Shown in pieces: positions 46,228 to 57,500 of a stretch of 64,000 bases of DNA. The translations under genes were made by a program, and so were the position numbers. The notes beneath the pieces were generated by a model that saw only the letters and a program-made list of their open reading frames with translations, did not search any database and was not told the DNA's origin. Source of the stretch: Oegoconia quadripuncta. Taxonomy: Eukaryota; Arthropoda; Insecta; Lepidoptera; Autostichidae. Location of the stretch: assembly GCA_949316235.1 (NCBI GenBank), contig OX438757.1, forward strand, positions 10,720,657 to 10,784,656, given 5' to 3'. Positions within the stretch are counted from its first letter, which is position 1, and each line of letters starts with the position of its first letter.

Positions 46228-48475
46228 TCACCCCAGCCCCAATTTTCCAGACTAAAAGCTTCATGTCTTGTACTCGTGGCGGAGGGAGGCCGGTGGTCTG
46301 GTCTACTAACACTTGGTCTAAATTCTGAATTTCCATTGGTTTGGTCAACGCTCGTCGACGTAAATCCGGCAACCAAAATGCCCGTTCCCACATCGGAGCT
46401 ACCACAAGGTAGGTACCCTTCGCAGAGTTTAGATGATGAAGAACACGCGGGAGCAAGCTGGGAGGTGGAAATATCCAAGCTAGTTGGTATTCCCACGGGC
46501 GACTGAAAGCATTGCAATAATGTGCTATCCCGTCTCGACAATCTTTGGTGACGTATTTCTCTACCACTCTCGTTTCTTTGCTTGCGAAAAGTTCTATCTG
46601 GGGGGTACCGAAGTAGTGAAATATTTTGCTGAGGGCAGTCTCTTTCAGGTGCCACTCTGAATTCACCCGGCCACGAGATAAACTGTCGGCGATATCGTTG
46701 AATCTGCCTGGGAGATATTCTACTGTTATCGTTATATTCCATTTGTCTAGAAGATTTAGCAGTTGGTAAGTTAGATTTAAAAGGGGTATCGATCGTGTTC
46801 CGCCTTCTTTTTTGACATACGACACCACTGTCCGATTGTCTGTCTGGAGCATGAGATGATGACCTTCCAGCTGTGTTCTGAAGTACCTCAGTGCGGCTAT
46901 TATAGCAAACATCTCCTTGCGATTGCAATGCCAGTCGACCTGGTAAGGCTCCCATCGTCCTGAAGTTGTGTGGTCGTCCATCTGTGCACCCCAACCAAAG
47001 TCGGCTGCGTCGGTTGTTAGAAAATGTTGAATGAGCTTTACGTGAAGACTGGTCCTGGTGCTGGGGCCCTTGAGTGTGGAAATCCACCACGTCAGCTCGA
47101 TTAGAACAGGAGGTGGTATATTCAATCTCTTCTGCGGTGGTAGAGGATTGAGTGCACGTAAGTGTCGCTGCAACTGGCGGCAATGGAGCCTGCCTCTTGG
47201 AATGACGAAATTGGCAAAATTCATCGTCCCCATAATTATCTGGCATTCTTTTAAAGACATTTTGCCCCGGCAAAGTACTTACTGTAGTGTGGACGTTATT
47301 ACTTTTATTTTCTTCTGAGGTAGACACATAAAATTCTGATCTGTGTTCCATACCAGACCCAGATATTCTAACTCTCTTGTGGGGCATGTCACTGATTTCT
47401 CTAAGTTGATGGTCCAGCCTAACTCCTGTAGAATGTCGATTGCCACCCTGAGTTGCTTGATAAGCTGGTTCTTTGACTGTGACGCCAGCAGAAAATCGTC
47501 TAGGTAAATTACTACCCTCATACCTTGGTCCCGGAGAACCTGCGCGACCCAGTTCGTGAGTGCTGCGAAGTTCTTCGGTGCACACGATAGACCGAAAGGT
47601 AAGCTGGTCATTTGGAACACCTGATCCTTGTAGATTAGCCTCAGAAAACGTCGATGGCATTCTGCGATGCTCACGTGAAAATAAGCTGACGATAGGTCCA
47701 ATTTTGCCATCCAGTCTTGATCTTGTAGAAAAAGGGGTATCTGACGATGTGATATCAATTTGAACGTCCTGGGGATAATGTGTTCGTTGAGGCGCTTCAA
47801 ATTGAAAATGGGCCGGTGAGACCCGTCGCTCTTTCTCGTGAGGAATATTTTCGAGAAGAAACTTGGCCCCAATTGATTTCGACTTAGTTTCTCGAGAACC
47901 CCTTGGTCGACTAACTCTTGAATTTGTTTCGACATCTGGGTCGATTCTGGGGTTCTGAACAAGTGGAGGTTGCGAGCAGATGGTTGGACAAGCATAGGTT
48001 TGGAGGTAAATGGCAGACGCATTCCCATAATCATTTTGAGAAGGGCCTGCGGAGCTCCACGCGCCTGCCACTGCCTCCGATACGATCGGAGACAGCCCCC
48101 GTAAAACTCGGGTCGGTCGAACCTCGAGTCATTTGTCAAAACGTCCTTTACCGGGCTGGCTATCCTTCTTGAAGGGCTTCTTACTCTTGAAGGTATGATT
48201 GGAGTTACCACCCGTCTTGTATCCCTTTTTCTTAGCCCCCTTGTCGCGCGGACGAAATGACTGGTTATATGTGTCACGTGACGTACTAGGTCTTGCGGGT
48301 GGTTTTTGGTTAGATGCCTGGGCAGTCTTTTCATTGGTATACCACGGTCTGACCCATTTATCCATACCACTGGTATTCTGAATGTACTCGCGCAGCTGGT
48401 GCTCGTCGAACAGGCATTTTGAACTTGGAGGTATCTTCCGCAGACCCTCTCGCAAGTTCCTATTGGGCAGTGCAC
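46220..48475 (-). pseudogene. DIRS reverse transcriptase-RNase H, one internal stop
   Basis: One frame of 752 codons interrupted by a single TAA at 47279-47281, with six codons before the next Met. RT part: LVDQGVLEKLS, FLTRKSDGSHRPIFNLKRLN, WMAKLDLSSAYFHVSI, SLPFGLSCAPKNF and catalytic VIYLDDFLL. RNase H part: LTTDAADFGWGAQM, NRKEMFAIIAAL, LQTDNRTVVSYVKKEGG and VEYLPGRFNDIADSLSR, all typical of DIRS. The first about 110 codons overlap the gag frame and may not be translated. The RT and RNase H catalytic residues seen are intact. Confidence 0.85.
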
Positions 48476-49064
48476 TTAATATAATTTCCCTGCGGTTCTC
48501 GACATAATCAGCTCGCTTACCACAAACAATTTGTAAAATTTCCTCGCTATTCTTATGAAATTTTGAAGATTTATTGAATAATTCTGATATTTTATCAAAA
48601 ATTACTGTTGGTGATAACGCAGAACCGGGGGAAGCTGCCCAGTCGACGAATTGCTGTAAGTTTTGATTCAGTAAGTCCCGTTGTAAAAGTAAGCCATTGG
48701 TAATAGCGGCTGTAACTCTTTCCGATCCCGCATAATAATCTTTTCCTTTCCAATATTGACGAAGTTCGTCATTTACCTCCAAGTCAGTAAACCCAGGGGA
48801 GGCATTATGAATTTTTAATGCATCCGCATACCGTACTTCCTTCCAAGTAGGATCGCTAAATTTTTGTAATTGTACGAGACGTTTCAGTCGTTCTGGGTCA
48901 GCGGGTGGAACTTTTGGGTCCTTTACAACAGTATTAAGCGAGCTCAGGTCTAATCGCGGTATCTCGTAAGCTATAGCAGAAGCGGGTCGGCGCAAAAATG
49001 AATCATTTGAAAGTTGCGGCGGTAGTAGCGGGGTGGCATTATTAGCAATATTCGTAGATTGCAT
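48129..49064 (-). CDS. DIRS gag-like ORF, main part
   Basis: 311 codons. Contains YEIPRLDLSSLN, DPTWKEVRYADALKIHNASP and TAAITNGLLLQRDLL, features of the capsid-like first ORF of DIRS elements, and a Lys/Gly-rich C-terminus likely to bind nucleic acid. Starts inside the upstream N-terminal frame (23-base overlap, different frame). Confidence 0.7.
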   Translation of the reverse strand: MQSTNIANNATPLLPPQLSNDSFLRRPASAIAYEIPRLDLSSLNTVVKDPKVPPADPERLKRLVQLQKFSDPTWKEVRYADALKIHNASPGFTDLEVNDELRQYWKGKDYYAGSERVTAAITNGLLLQRDLLNQNLQQFVDWAASPGSALSPTVIFDKISELFNKSSKFHKNSEEILQIVCGKRADYVENRREIILSALPNRNLREGLRKIPPSSKCLFDEHQLREYIQNTSGMDKWVRPWYTNEKTAQASNQKPPARPSTSRDTYNQSFRPRDKGAKKKGYKTGGNSNHTFKSKKPFKKDSQPGKGRFDK

Positions 49065-49371
49065 AACATCTGGGGTAACGGAAATGCGTGTACCTACTTA
49101 CAGACGATGATGCTTGCGTGTGCGAAGCGGAAAATATCGAGGTTTGCAGCATAAAATTAGCCATAACATTGTTTTGTTCAATCAGGTACCGCATAAAAAT
49201 ATCATTTTGTGACTCACCCCGTTTTTTCCGCTTTACCGAGCAATCCTCGGATGAATCGGATGAATCCGATGTTGACGAGACCGGCCGCTTGTTGCCGGGC
49301 GACTCGAATACTTGTCTGCCCCCTTGATCATCTTGATTTTCTCGATCCGAATTCACTTCGCCGCCACTCAT
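49042..49371 (-). CDS. DIRS gag N-terminal ORF
   Basis: From MSGGEVNSDRENQDDQGGRQ, Ser/Asp-rich with a KRKKRGE basic patch, to a stop at 49042. Its 3' end overlaps the main gag frame by 23 bases. The pair may be one gag broken by a frameshift, a programmed frameshift, or termination-reinitiation. Confidence 0.6.
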   Translation of the reverse strand: MSGGEVNSDRENQDDQGGRQVFESPGNKRPVSSTSDSSDSSEDCSVKRKKRGESQNDIFMRYLIEQNNVMANFMLQTSIFSASHTQASSSVSRYTHFRYPRCYAIYEYC

Positions 49372-49474
49372 ATTTAATAATAAATACAACAAATTATAAT
49401 AAAAATTTAAGTAAAACCGTTAACTTTTACTAATGAAATAACGGAGGTGTTGCTTCACCGAGAAGTAACGACGC

Positions 49475-49647
49475 TATGAGGAGCGCTTGGTACGCCGGCC
49501 AGCCGTCGTGTCGCGCGCCACCTGGGACCGAATCTAGGAAACATGAAAACGCACCGGATTGGCTGTTTGACTGGACAAGTAACACGGTGATTGGCTGAAA
49601 CGGGAAGGGAAGTATGACGCATTCTCCCACCGATGCTATGCATCGTC
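49475..49647. repeat. DIRS right inverted terminal repeat
   Basis: 'ctatgaggagcgcttggtacgccgg' to 'cattctcccaccgatgctatgcatcgtc', the complement of 44819-44984. Confidence 0.85.
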
Positions 49648-49969
49648 ACATGCCGAATAATAGTAATGTTTTATGGTGAAGTACTTACTTTGTATATACA
49701 ATAACCGCACTCAAAAAGTAAACGGCGCACACAAAAGTACAGGTATTGTTAAACAAACGAATGTCACGTGTTATTCGCACACCAGTCGCAGCCCATTTGA
49801 TATGAATATACGGCTAAATGGCGCTGCGATCGTTTTGATGTGACACTTGTGCATGTATGTGTGCGAACTTTCCTGTAACCCAAAGAGTACTATAATACAC
49901 CGGAGACTGTAACCCTGTAACTAACACTGGCCGAGGGTACCCGCCGGCCGGGGCTACCCGACTCTCCCC

Positions 49970-50150
49970 TACCCGAGTTATGGATGTTTTCATTTATGAT
50001 AAGTAGATAGTTATTTACAAAAAAAATAAATTAATGTATTTATGTAGTATATCAACCATCTGGTATCCACAACACAAGCCTATAGTTGCTTAATGTGGAA
50101 CTAGATGGCATTGTGTGTATGTCCAAGGATATTTGTTTATAATATAGATA
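49970..50150 (+). repeat. Family-2 SINE, right part
   Basis: Resumes after the TA duplication with 'cccgagttatggatgttttcatttatgataag', then 'tggtatccacaacacaagcctatag' and 'atgtccaaggatattt', as in 2800-2960. Confidence 0.8.
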
Positions 50151-52928
50151 AAACGTAGTGATTATATTCTCTTTGAATATAGAGTCGAAGTAAAACAATT
50201 ATACTGCTCTCGTCTATTCGGTAATATGGGTTAAAAGATCTTCTCATTATATAAAACTACTTATCGTATCCACTATGTTCGCACACACCTCCGTTTGACG
50301 ACTGATTGGTGTAGCGACCCTGCTTATATGCTATGTTTTATAAGCGGAGAATGCGAGATCAAACAGAAAGTTTAACCGAGCATCTACAGACAATCATCAC
50401 ATCATATACAATCGCTCATTAGCTTCGAAGGTACATAAGCACCGATATCAGACAAAGCAAACAGTGTATGTTTTACACCTAGGTAGAAAACATTAGCACT
50501 CGATGGATTTATTGGATAGATTGGATCTAAATCTGCCACCAAGCAGCAATTAATAGCATTGTTGTGGTCCGGTTGTTAGAGATAAGATAGCCAGTGCCCC
50601 AATGATTTGTTGCCACACACGTAAAGAAGCCAGCCAACATTTCCCAGCTGAATCTGTGGTCTACTCCAGACTGACGTGAAAATTCTTTGGAAAGATAGGT
50701 ATAATTACAAGTGAAACAAAAAAACAAGGAAAGTTCTGCTAACACTGGAATATATATGGCCATACTGAACCGGGCTCACAGTAACCAAAGCTCTGAAGGA
50801 CAATCAGATGGAATATTCCCGGCAGAAGTCCTCATTCCGAGAAATACTGTGTCACCTAGGAAAGCATCGCGGCAGCTCTAGGGAATGAAAGTGCCGAGCA
50901 CTAATGGTATACGTGAGAACATTTGACCTATACATGTAGGTAACTACATACCAAACGAATACTACAGATAATTTATTTAAAGAAAGAATAAAATGAAATT
51001 GGACTACATTAACGTTAATGCATTAGCTACCTACCTACAGTATTCTGTGGAACAGCGTCGTATCGAACATTGTGTTGCGATTGATAAACTGTATACATAA
51101 ATTATAATGGGACCAAATGCCTACTAGGTATAAGTATACCTATTAGGTCTTGTTTTCGAGAGTCGAGGCAAGTCTCAAATTTTATTGGACTAAAACTTAG
51201 CCACACTAACACCACTCTCAAAGAAGTATATTTATATATAGTTAAGTGTTTATTCCTATTTTGGATTGTATATTTCTGAAAATGGTTGATTTTTTCACAT
51301 AAAGGAAAACGACATTGTCCTTTCCAGTTACCCTTGTATAATACGACGATTGGTGTAGTGGCCAGTGACCCTGTCAGCGAAACCAACGGTTGCGGGTTCG
51401 AATATGTTTGTGCGATGAATACGAACATTTCGTTGATGTTTATATAAATATTTATGTATCCATTATATCCGTTATCTAGTATCCATAGTACAAGATTTGC
51501 TTAAGTGTCCGAAGCATTTATTATTATAGTAGGGTCATTAATTATTATCGGCCGTACTTGCATATACACTCTTGGCTGGCGTAGCATGACCAGTGAGTGT
51601 AGTTAGTTATATTCCTTGGAACAAGACCATGCATATAAGCGACAGTCTAATAGAGGAAGAAGAAATGAAACTAAGAAATAATAAAGTTATTATTATTTAT
51701 TTGATAAGACATTCACAATCTGAAAACCAGAGGCAATTAATATCTGCTGTTAAGGCAATTTATGAATTCTAAAGTAAATAAATTAATTATCTATGAATGT
51801 ATTCTTATATTCAGCGTAACCTCTCGCCAATAAGTCGTTAGTTATCCCGCATTTGAGGTACCGCCCATCTAAAATTAAACGAATAATCCATTCATTAGTA
51901 CCTTAAAGATAGATTAGTGCAAAGAAAAGTCTTGTTTCTAATTAACCTAAAATGTCCACGTAAATATCACAACTACCTGATTTTAGACACTAATATGGAA
52001 CAGTTCACTTAATACAATTTCGGTGACAATTTTGATAAACTCACATTATAAGTAGTTGTTTATATACAGAATACATCAGATCTAGTGTTATATATCCATA
52101 TTCAAATAATTGATATTATACAAATTTCTTAAAAACGTGTTTCAGTATAAAAATTCAGCCAATTATGATACATTATCATAACAGAATTAAACAAGTAACA
52201 TCATATCTTTAAACATCTTCCACAATTTAACAACCTATTAAATGCACGTTGAGTAGGCATCAGTGGCCCAAAAATGCTAACTTAAATTCATTAAGAGGAA
52301 ACGATCTTCTATTTGCACTACATTGCACAGTAACGAGCACTGGGTGCCAATCAGAGGTACCAAGTTAATACTATTGCCTAAACAAAGTTTGTTAATCAAA
52401 TGCCCTGTGTTTATTTGGCCACATATAATGCCAAATTTCTCGTCGGAACATACAGAACAATAGACAGAAATTGTCACGAAAGCTCGGAAAACGTTTGTCA
52501 GATATAAAAAGGAATGTACTTAGATATCACACAGCCACGGCAATACAGAAAACAGTAGGTGACACGGAAAATTTAGTTTTCAACAGCGAGTGCATGTTTT
52601 ATATTACATTAACACCTTATTATTACATTCACAGCAGTGAACAAAAATCAGAGTCATTAAATAAAAATCTTGTTCTTCCATATACATGCATTCTCATCAC
52701 ACTATTCCACAGTAGTTTATCCCTACATACACATCCCAAATATCTGAACAGCAAATTAAAATAATAATAGTACCTAAATCCTCAACTAAATGCATGTACG
52801 CTTATTTAAAAAACATTCTTATATCTTTGATACACTCGATAAAGAACTCGGATTGCATGGATTGAATATTTTATCCCCAGGGCTATCACTTTTATTTTTT
52901 TCAATACACTTTTTTGTACAAATCCTTA
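50151..52928. other. Gene-poor stretch
   Basis: A short family-1 SINE scrap lies at about 50302-50325. Otherwise no supported gene apart from the SINE at 51344. Confidence 0.4.
51344..51527 (+). repeat. tRNA-derived SINE, family 1, internally deleted
   Basis: ACGATTGGTGTAGTGGCCAG head, B box GGTTCGAAT, then directly 'atgtttgtgcgatgaatacgaac' with the usual 'cccgcgaggggtaa' segment missing. The tail is also shortened. Confidence 0.85.
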
Positions 52929-53886
52929 CAGTAGGGGAACTTGGGGCAAAATGAGGCTCGGGGCAAAACGGGACTTATGTTCCTGTGTGCTAGTGGTATG
53001 CGTTTACGCACTGCGTCTGGCACCACTCGCTCGTGATGCAGTCCCCCCGTGCGGGTCATACCTAAAGAACGCATCCTTATACGCTAAATTTCCACTGCGG
53101 TCGAAAACAGTATTTGAGCAATTTTTTGGATGTGACGTGCTGTTTAAAATCGCGTGTAGACAGGTGAGTATTTGTGACTATTACCTTATGCTAATTACAT
53201 TCATCAGATATTTTACTAGGCTTTTTGCTGACATAGATATTCAATTAAATATCACGATTTACTGTGCTAATTCATAACCTCTTCCGAAAATTGGTGTTAG
53301 GGGCAAAATGAAGGGGGCAAAACGGGATAGTATCACTATTACGGTAAGTTTAATTAACTATAATATTTTTTGTATTTCAGCACACATTGGCACGTGATTA
53401 CAAGCATAAGACGACCAGACAGAGCTGGGATGAGTAAAATATGATGAGAGCTATAGACGCCGTTGTAAATGATAGAATTGGATTCCTACGAGCATCTACA
53501 TCTTACCATGTGCCCAAATCTACATTTAGAACGTCGCGTTCGAATTGCATGAGATGACGAGTCGCGTGATTGAGATTCTGTGAAGAAAAGCTTGGAGAGA
53601 TACAAACCAGTTTTTAACAAAAAGCAAGAAGATGATGATTACTCATTTTGCCCCATGGCATATCCCGTTTTGCCCTATAGGCGGGGCAAAATGGGAAATT
53701 TACTTGTTTTATTAAAGCTCCTATTGTCCAAAGATTAATGGTGATTATAAGAAGATCTCTTATATTTTAGTTACTAATAATACAAAGAATGTTTACCTTT
53801 TGTTATTTCTTAAATAAATAGCTTTGTTGATTCTCGAGATGTTCTTTTGTTTTAAGTATCCCGTTATGCCCCAAGTTCCCCTACAG
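52929..53886. mobile_element. Pogo/Tigger-like non-autonomous element
   Basis: Left end CAGTAGGGGAACTTGGGGCA; right end (inverted) CTGTAGGGGAACTTGGGGCA, one mismatch. TA lies on both sides (52927-52928, 53887-53888). 958 bp. 'ggggcaaaatg' and 'ggggcaaaacggga' recur in both orientations near 52945, 53305-53330 and 53640-53695, suggesting repeated transposase-binding sites. No transposase domain was recognised; a 108-codon frame at 52951-53277 is not convincing. Confidence 0.88.
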
Positions 53887-54503
53887 TAAAGTACAGACCC
53901 TCAAATCTATCACTATTTCTCGCCGCAAAAATGTGTCTATCCTTTTCGAATAGAGTTTCATGATTTGAGTCGCTGTGTAATGACATGTTTCGCCACTTGC
54001 TGATATAATTTCAGATAGTAATCTGACCGATAAAATATAGGCTGTTATATTTTTCGAGGAAGTGTATGTGTACGACTTTCTTTAGAATTCAGCTTTATCC
54101 ACCTACAATTAACAATGACTTAGGAATCAAAAACAAATGATAAAACTTTACCAGCATATGTTGAAACAGGCCATAGAAATTGTTGATTGGAAAATCGGAG
54201 TTTCACATAGGTAAGTCCACAGAAAGGTTTGAGCAGGGAGCTAAATGATTACGTCCAATCGGATTTTTCTCATTTTTCGCCCTCTCCGGTGGAACTTATT
54301 TCGGGATAGTGATATATAGGACATCACAATTATTTCTGGGCCACTGTTTACTCATGATCTAATCTATACATACATAACGATGACGACTCATTGGCTGTGA
54401 AATACTAAGCACTCGATACTGTCGATGATTGTAAGCGATATAATTTCGAGTTTATATTATACAAAGAGCACTATGATACGCGCAGATGTTATATGTGTCT
54501 GGT

Positions 54504-57500
54504 TCAGTACTCGTCGTCTTCGGGCGGGTGTGGATTGTCGCCGTCCATTTCCTCGGGTGGCGCGAATCCGTCCTGAAAATCGCATTCAGCCAACTCAAAT
54601 GTTGGAACCTGGTTTGTTAACAGACAGGGAGGTCTTGGATAGTGGTTTCATTGTACTATTCAAGTTGATGTGAATGATAAGTAAATAACACAATTTTCAC
54701 CCTCTATTCCCAGTGATGATTGCTCATTTAAAAGTGCTCAAAGACGGCACTTCATTGGTTGTTCGGTCTGTCTTCACTGAGCGCCAATATGCGTCCCGTT
54801 CCCGCCCGCAACCCGGGCATAGGTATGAGGGAATGAATACGCACACCTCCGTCACCTGACACAGTCACACTGGGTGCGATCTATTGGCTTGCGAGCGGGA
54901 GCGCAGAAAATATAGAGCAACCCTTGGGGTCCCAAATAAACTTACAGGTGTACAACAAGATAAAGAATCGAGGTGGTGGACGAGTTTTATTGCATAACGA
55001 TTTAGCTATTGAAATCACGCCTGATGGTAAGTGTCGATGAGGGCGATGATGGATTCGCGCATTCGAGAACTTCCAAGTAATAGAGGGGACAATAACTTAT
55101 CTCAAACAGTTGGAACAACAATATTCTCAACCTTGACAGCAGAGCTTGGGGCTAGGTTCATGAAAGTATACACCCGGCCAGCTCGTCACGTGTCGATATG
55201 TATTCACAACAATATGTTATAAAATCCGGAAATGGACAAGCTCTATCCCGAGATATAAACGACTCAACTATACAGGGATGTTTTACATTATTAATGGTAT
55301 CATGCTGCTTTTAAAGTAAAACGTGCATTATGTAAAATATGCTACACATCTCGGCTATAGACGGTTATTTGCTTAGAATTAAAACTTAGGCCCGTCTTAA
55401 TAAACCATTCTCAAGATTGAGAACAGTCTTGTGACCGGTCTCAAGTAAACGTGTTGATTAATAAACCAAACTTGAGATCGAAAAAGCACGTGCATCCTCA
55501 AGCAGTGCTCACTTGAGTGGTGCGCGTATTAATAAACGAAACTCAAGACTGTCATTCATTCGCCGCTGAGACGAATACTTGAGAAGTGATCTCAGCTAAG
55601 TAGACCTCAAGATTGGTTTATAAATTAGCAAGGAGCTTGATATAGCGTCAACTGCTTAAGACGCATCTCGGTTGATGTAGCCTCAAGACTTGTATTGAGA
55701 TTCGATTTATTAATAAGTGTCCTAGAGTGGTATAGCTTGAATAGGCAGCAACGACGTTATTTACATGGTACCAAGAAAGGTGAGGGAATGGAGTAATATG
55801 TTAGCCTTTCCTTCGCCCAGACCCGACCCACCACCCCAGCTAAAATTTAGTTGTACACCTGTAGAAGGGAAATAGAGGCATGCGCGAGTTTAAAAAAGAG
55901 ATGGGAAGGTGTTAAAGTAAATAATGCGTATTTTCAACTACGCGAGAGAAATTGAAATCAATTGACCTGTGAATGTCCAAAGTTTAGATGTATTATTACG
56001 ATAATGTATGAACCAACCTCAGTTGCATATAAAATGTCCAATATTTTTGGAACAATGGGACCATTCTGTTGTTCCTCCATTTCCTGACAGATTACTTCTA
56101 TGTCCCGAAGTTTACCGAAGTAGAAATCCCTTTCTTTTTCGAGACCATCAACTGTTGCTTTCAATTCATTCACCTGGAAACAAGTAGTTAACCGATTTGA
56201 TTTGTGATAGTATTAGCGATAACTTAGATGGGTCTACTACTGCCCTTTAATGGTCTATGTGAAAACTGCTACAAAAGGTCCATGACTTTCCTTTATGTAA
56301 GTACAATGGAGCGAAAATGGAAACTCGCTCACTCGGATCCGCAAACTTATTTGGGAGACTGACTATCTTATCTCAAAGAGCCGGTACACAGCAGCAGATC
56401 ATATTCATAGATATATTGCATTACACAAGTCATAGTTACAATACACAGGTAAATACTAACATACACATGTGCCTTGTCGGGCATCGCAATGTGGAGCAAA
56501 GGGCGGCAAACATCTAATTACTGGTCTCTTTACATAATCTTTGTTACTATAGTCGTTTTAAGTACTAATATTTATGTTATATAAGACACTACATAATGTA
56601 TGTTGCAAGTTCAAAGTTCATATTACTGTGTTCGTGTTTCAATGTGAAGGAAAAAGGTCTGAGCAGAAATGATAATTTTAGCATCAGCGAGCACCTACTT
56701 TTCGGAAACTCGATGCAGCGATTGAACTTCGCATACAGAAATGGCCATCGCGTCGATTAAGTCGCTTTTTGGACCACCGATGCACGACTGACCGCTACAT
56801 TCCGTACACATTTTGCTGCCAGTCTTATCAACTCAACAGGCTCTGACGTTTGCCAAACAGGACGCTCAGTGTTGCACTCATCTTGCGAACGATTTCCTTG
56901 CAAGTGCGTGAAGGCGTGCGTCGCGGGTGCGCCTACCGCTACCCCTTCGCGTAACCAATCCGTACGCAGTCGCCACAATACGCGATATCGCGATTCAACC
57001 CAGCAAATCCCCAAAACTCTATGAAGTCGCTAAAACCCGAGATCGATACTGCGATCGCGATGCAGTAGCAAAATCTAAATGCTAAAAGACCAACGGCGAT
57101 TTTGCGACAGCATCGCGTATTAGAAGCTTTCTATTCAAGCCTTAGTGAAATTCTCTCGTATGACAATCCATCTGTAAATCCAACTTTCCAACAGTTGTCA
57201 TACTACGACACGAGAAACGTTAACAGTATTTATATACATTAATTCTGAGGTATTGGTTAAGGTAGAACCCACCTGATGATTGAGTTCGTCGATAACTTTT
57301 GAGTCCCCCTTTGCACTTTGATTTAACCTCGCTAAGTTCACAGGGGGTGACCGTACTGTGGTGTTTGCTTTTCCGACTGTTAAAAAACAATACTTAGTTA
57401 TACGATTAGTCTAGAGAGAATAAAAACATCACTATATCATTATATATTCTTCAGTATTAGTCAATTGCATAACTATAATACATATAGTACATAGATGTTA

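Larger units (their letters stand above)
44775..49664 (-). mobile_element. DIRS-type tyrosine-recombinase retrotransposon
   Basis: 4890 bp in the 5' non-coding part of the pogo-like element. Order on the minus strand: gag, RT-RNase H, tyrosine recombinase. Ends carry inverted repeats (44819-44984 and 49475-49647) plus end-specific edges. An internal complementary region at about 45012-45103 is the complement of the left edge joined to the complement of the right edge. Both outer edges are AGT and the joint reads ACT, consistent with a circular intermediate recombining at a 3-base core without target duplication, as known for DIRS elements. Frames are broken, so this copy looks inactive. Confidence 0.9.
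39123..49969 (-). mobile_element. Pogo-like DNA transposon, internally deleted, host of two nested elements
   Basis: Perfect 18-bp TIRs GGGGAGAGTCGGGTAGCC (39123-39140; inverted at 49952-49969) with TA on both sides (39121-39122 and 49970-49971). Removing the segment rejoins a family-2 SINE whose sequence matches the copy at 2692-2960. Own DNA is 39123-39735, 44313-44774 and 49665-49969, about 1.38 kb. Subterminal copies of 'gggttacccgac'-like text at about 39332-39348, 44640-44655 and 49935-49969 may be transposase-binding motifs. A minus-strand HTH_psq plus PHD-finger frame marks it as pogo/Tigger-like (Tc1/mariner superfamily). Confidence 0.88.

Noticed and set aside
46224..48071. A 615-codon minus-strand open frame
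   Set aside because: It overlaps the RT-RNase H frame, lacks any recognisable motif and has the Arg/Ser-rich look of an out-of-frame shadow.
49078..49109. A 32-base GTAAGT...CCCCAG intron joining the two DIRS gag frames
   Set aside because: Too short for an intron, and removing it does not bring the two frames into register.
52951..53277. A 108-codon frame within the Tigger-like element
   Set aside because: No transposase motif and it starts inside the TIR-proximal repeats.
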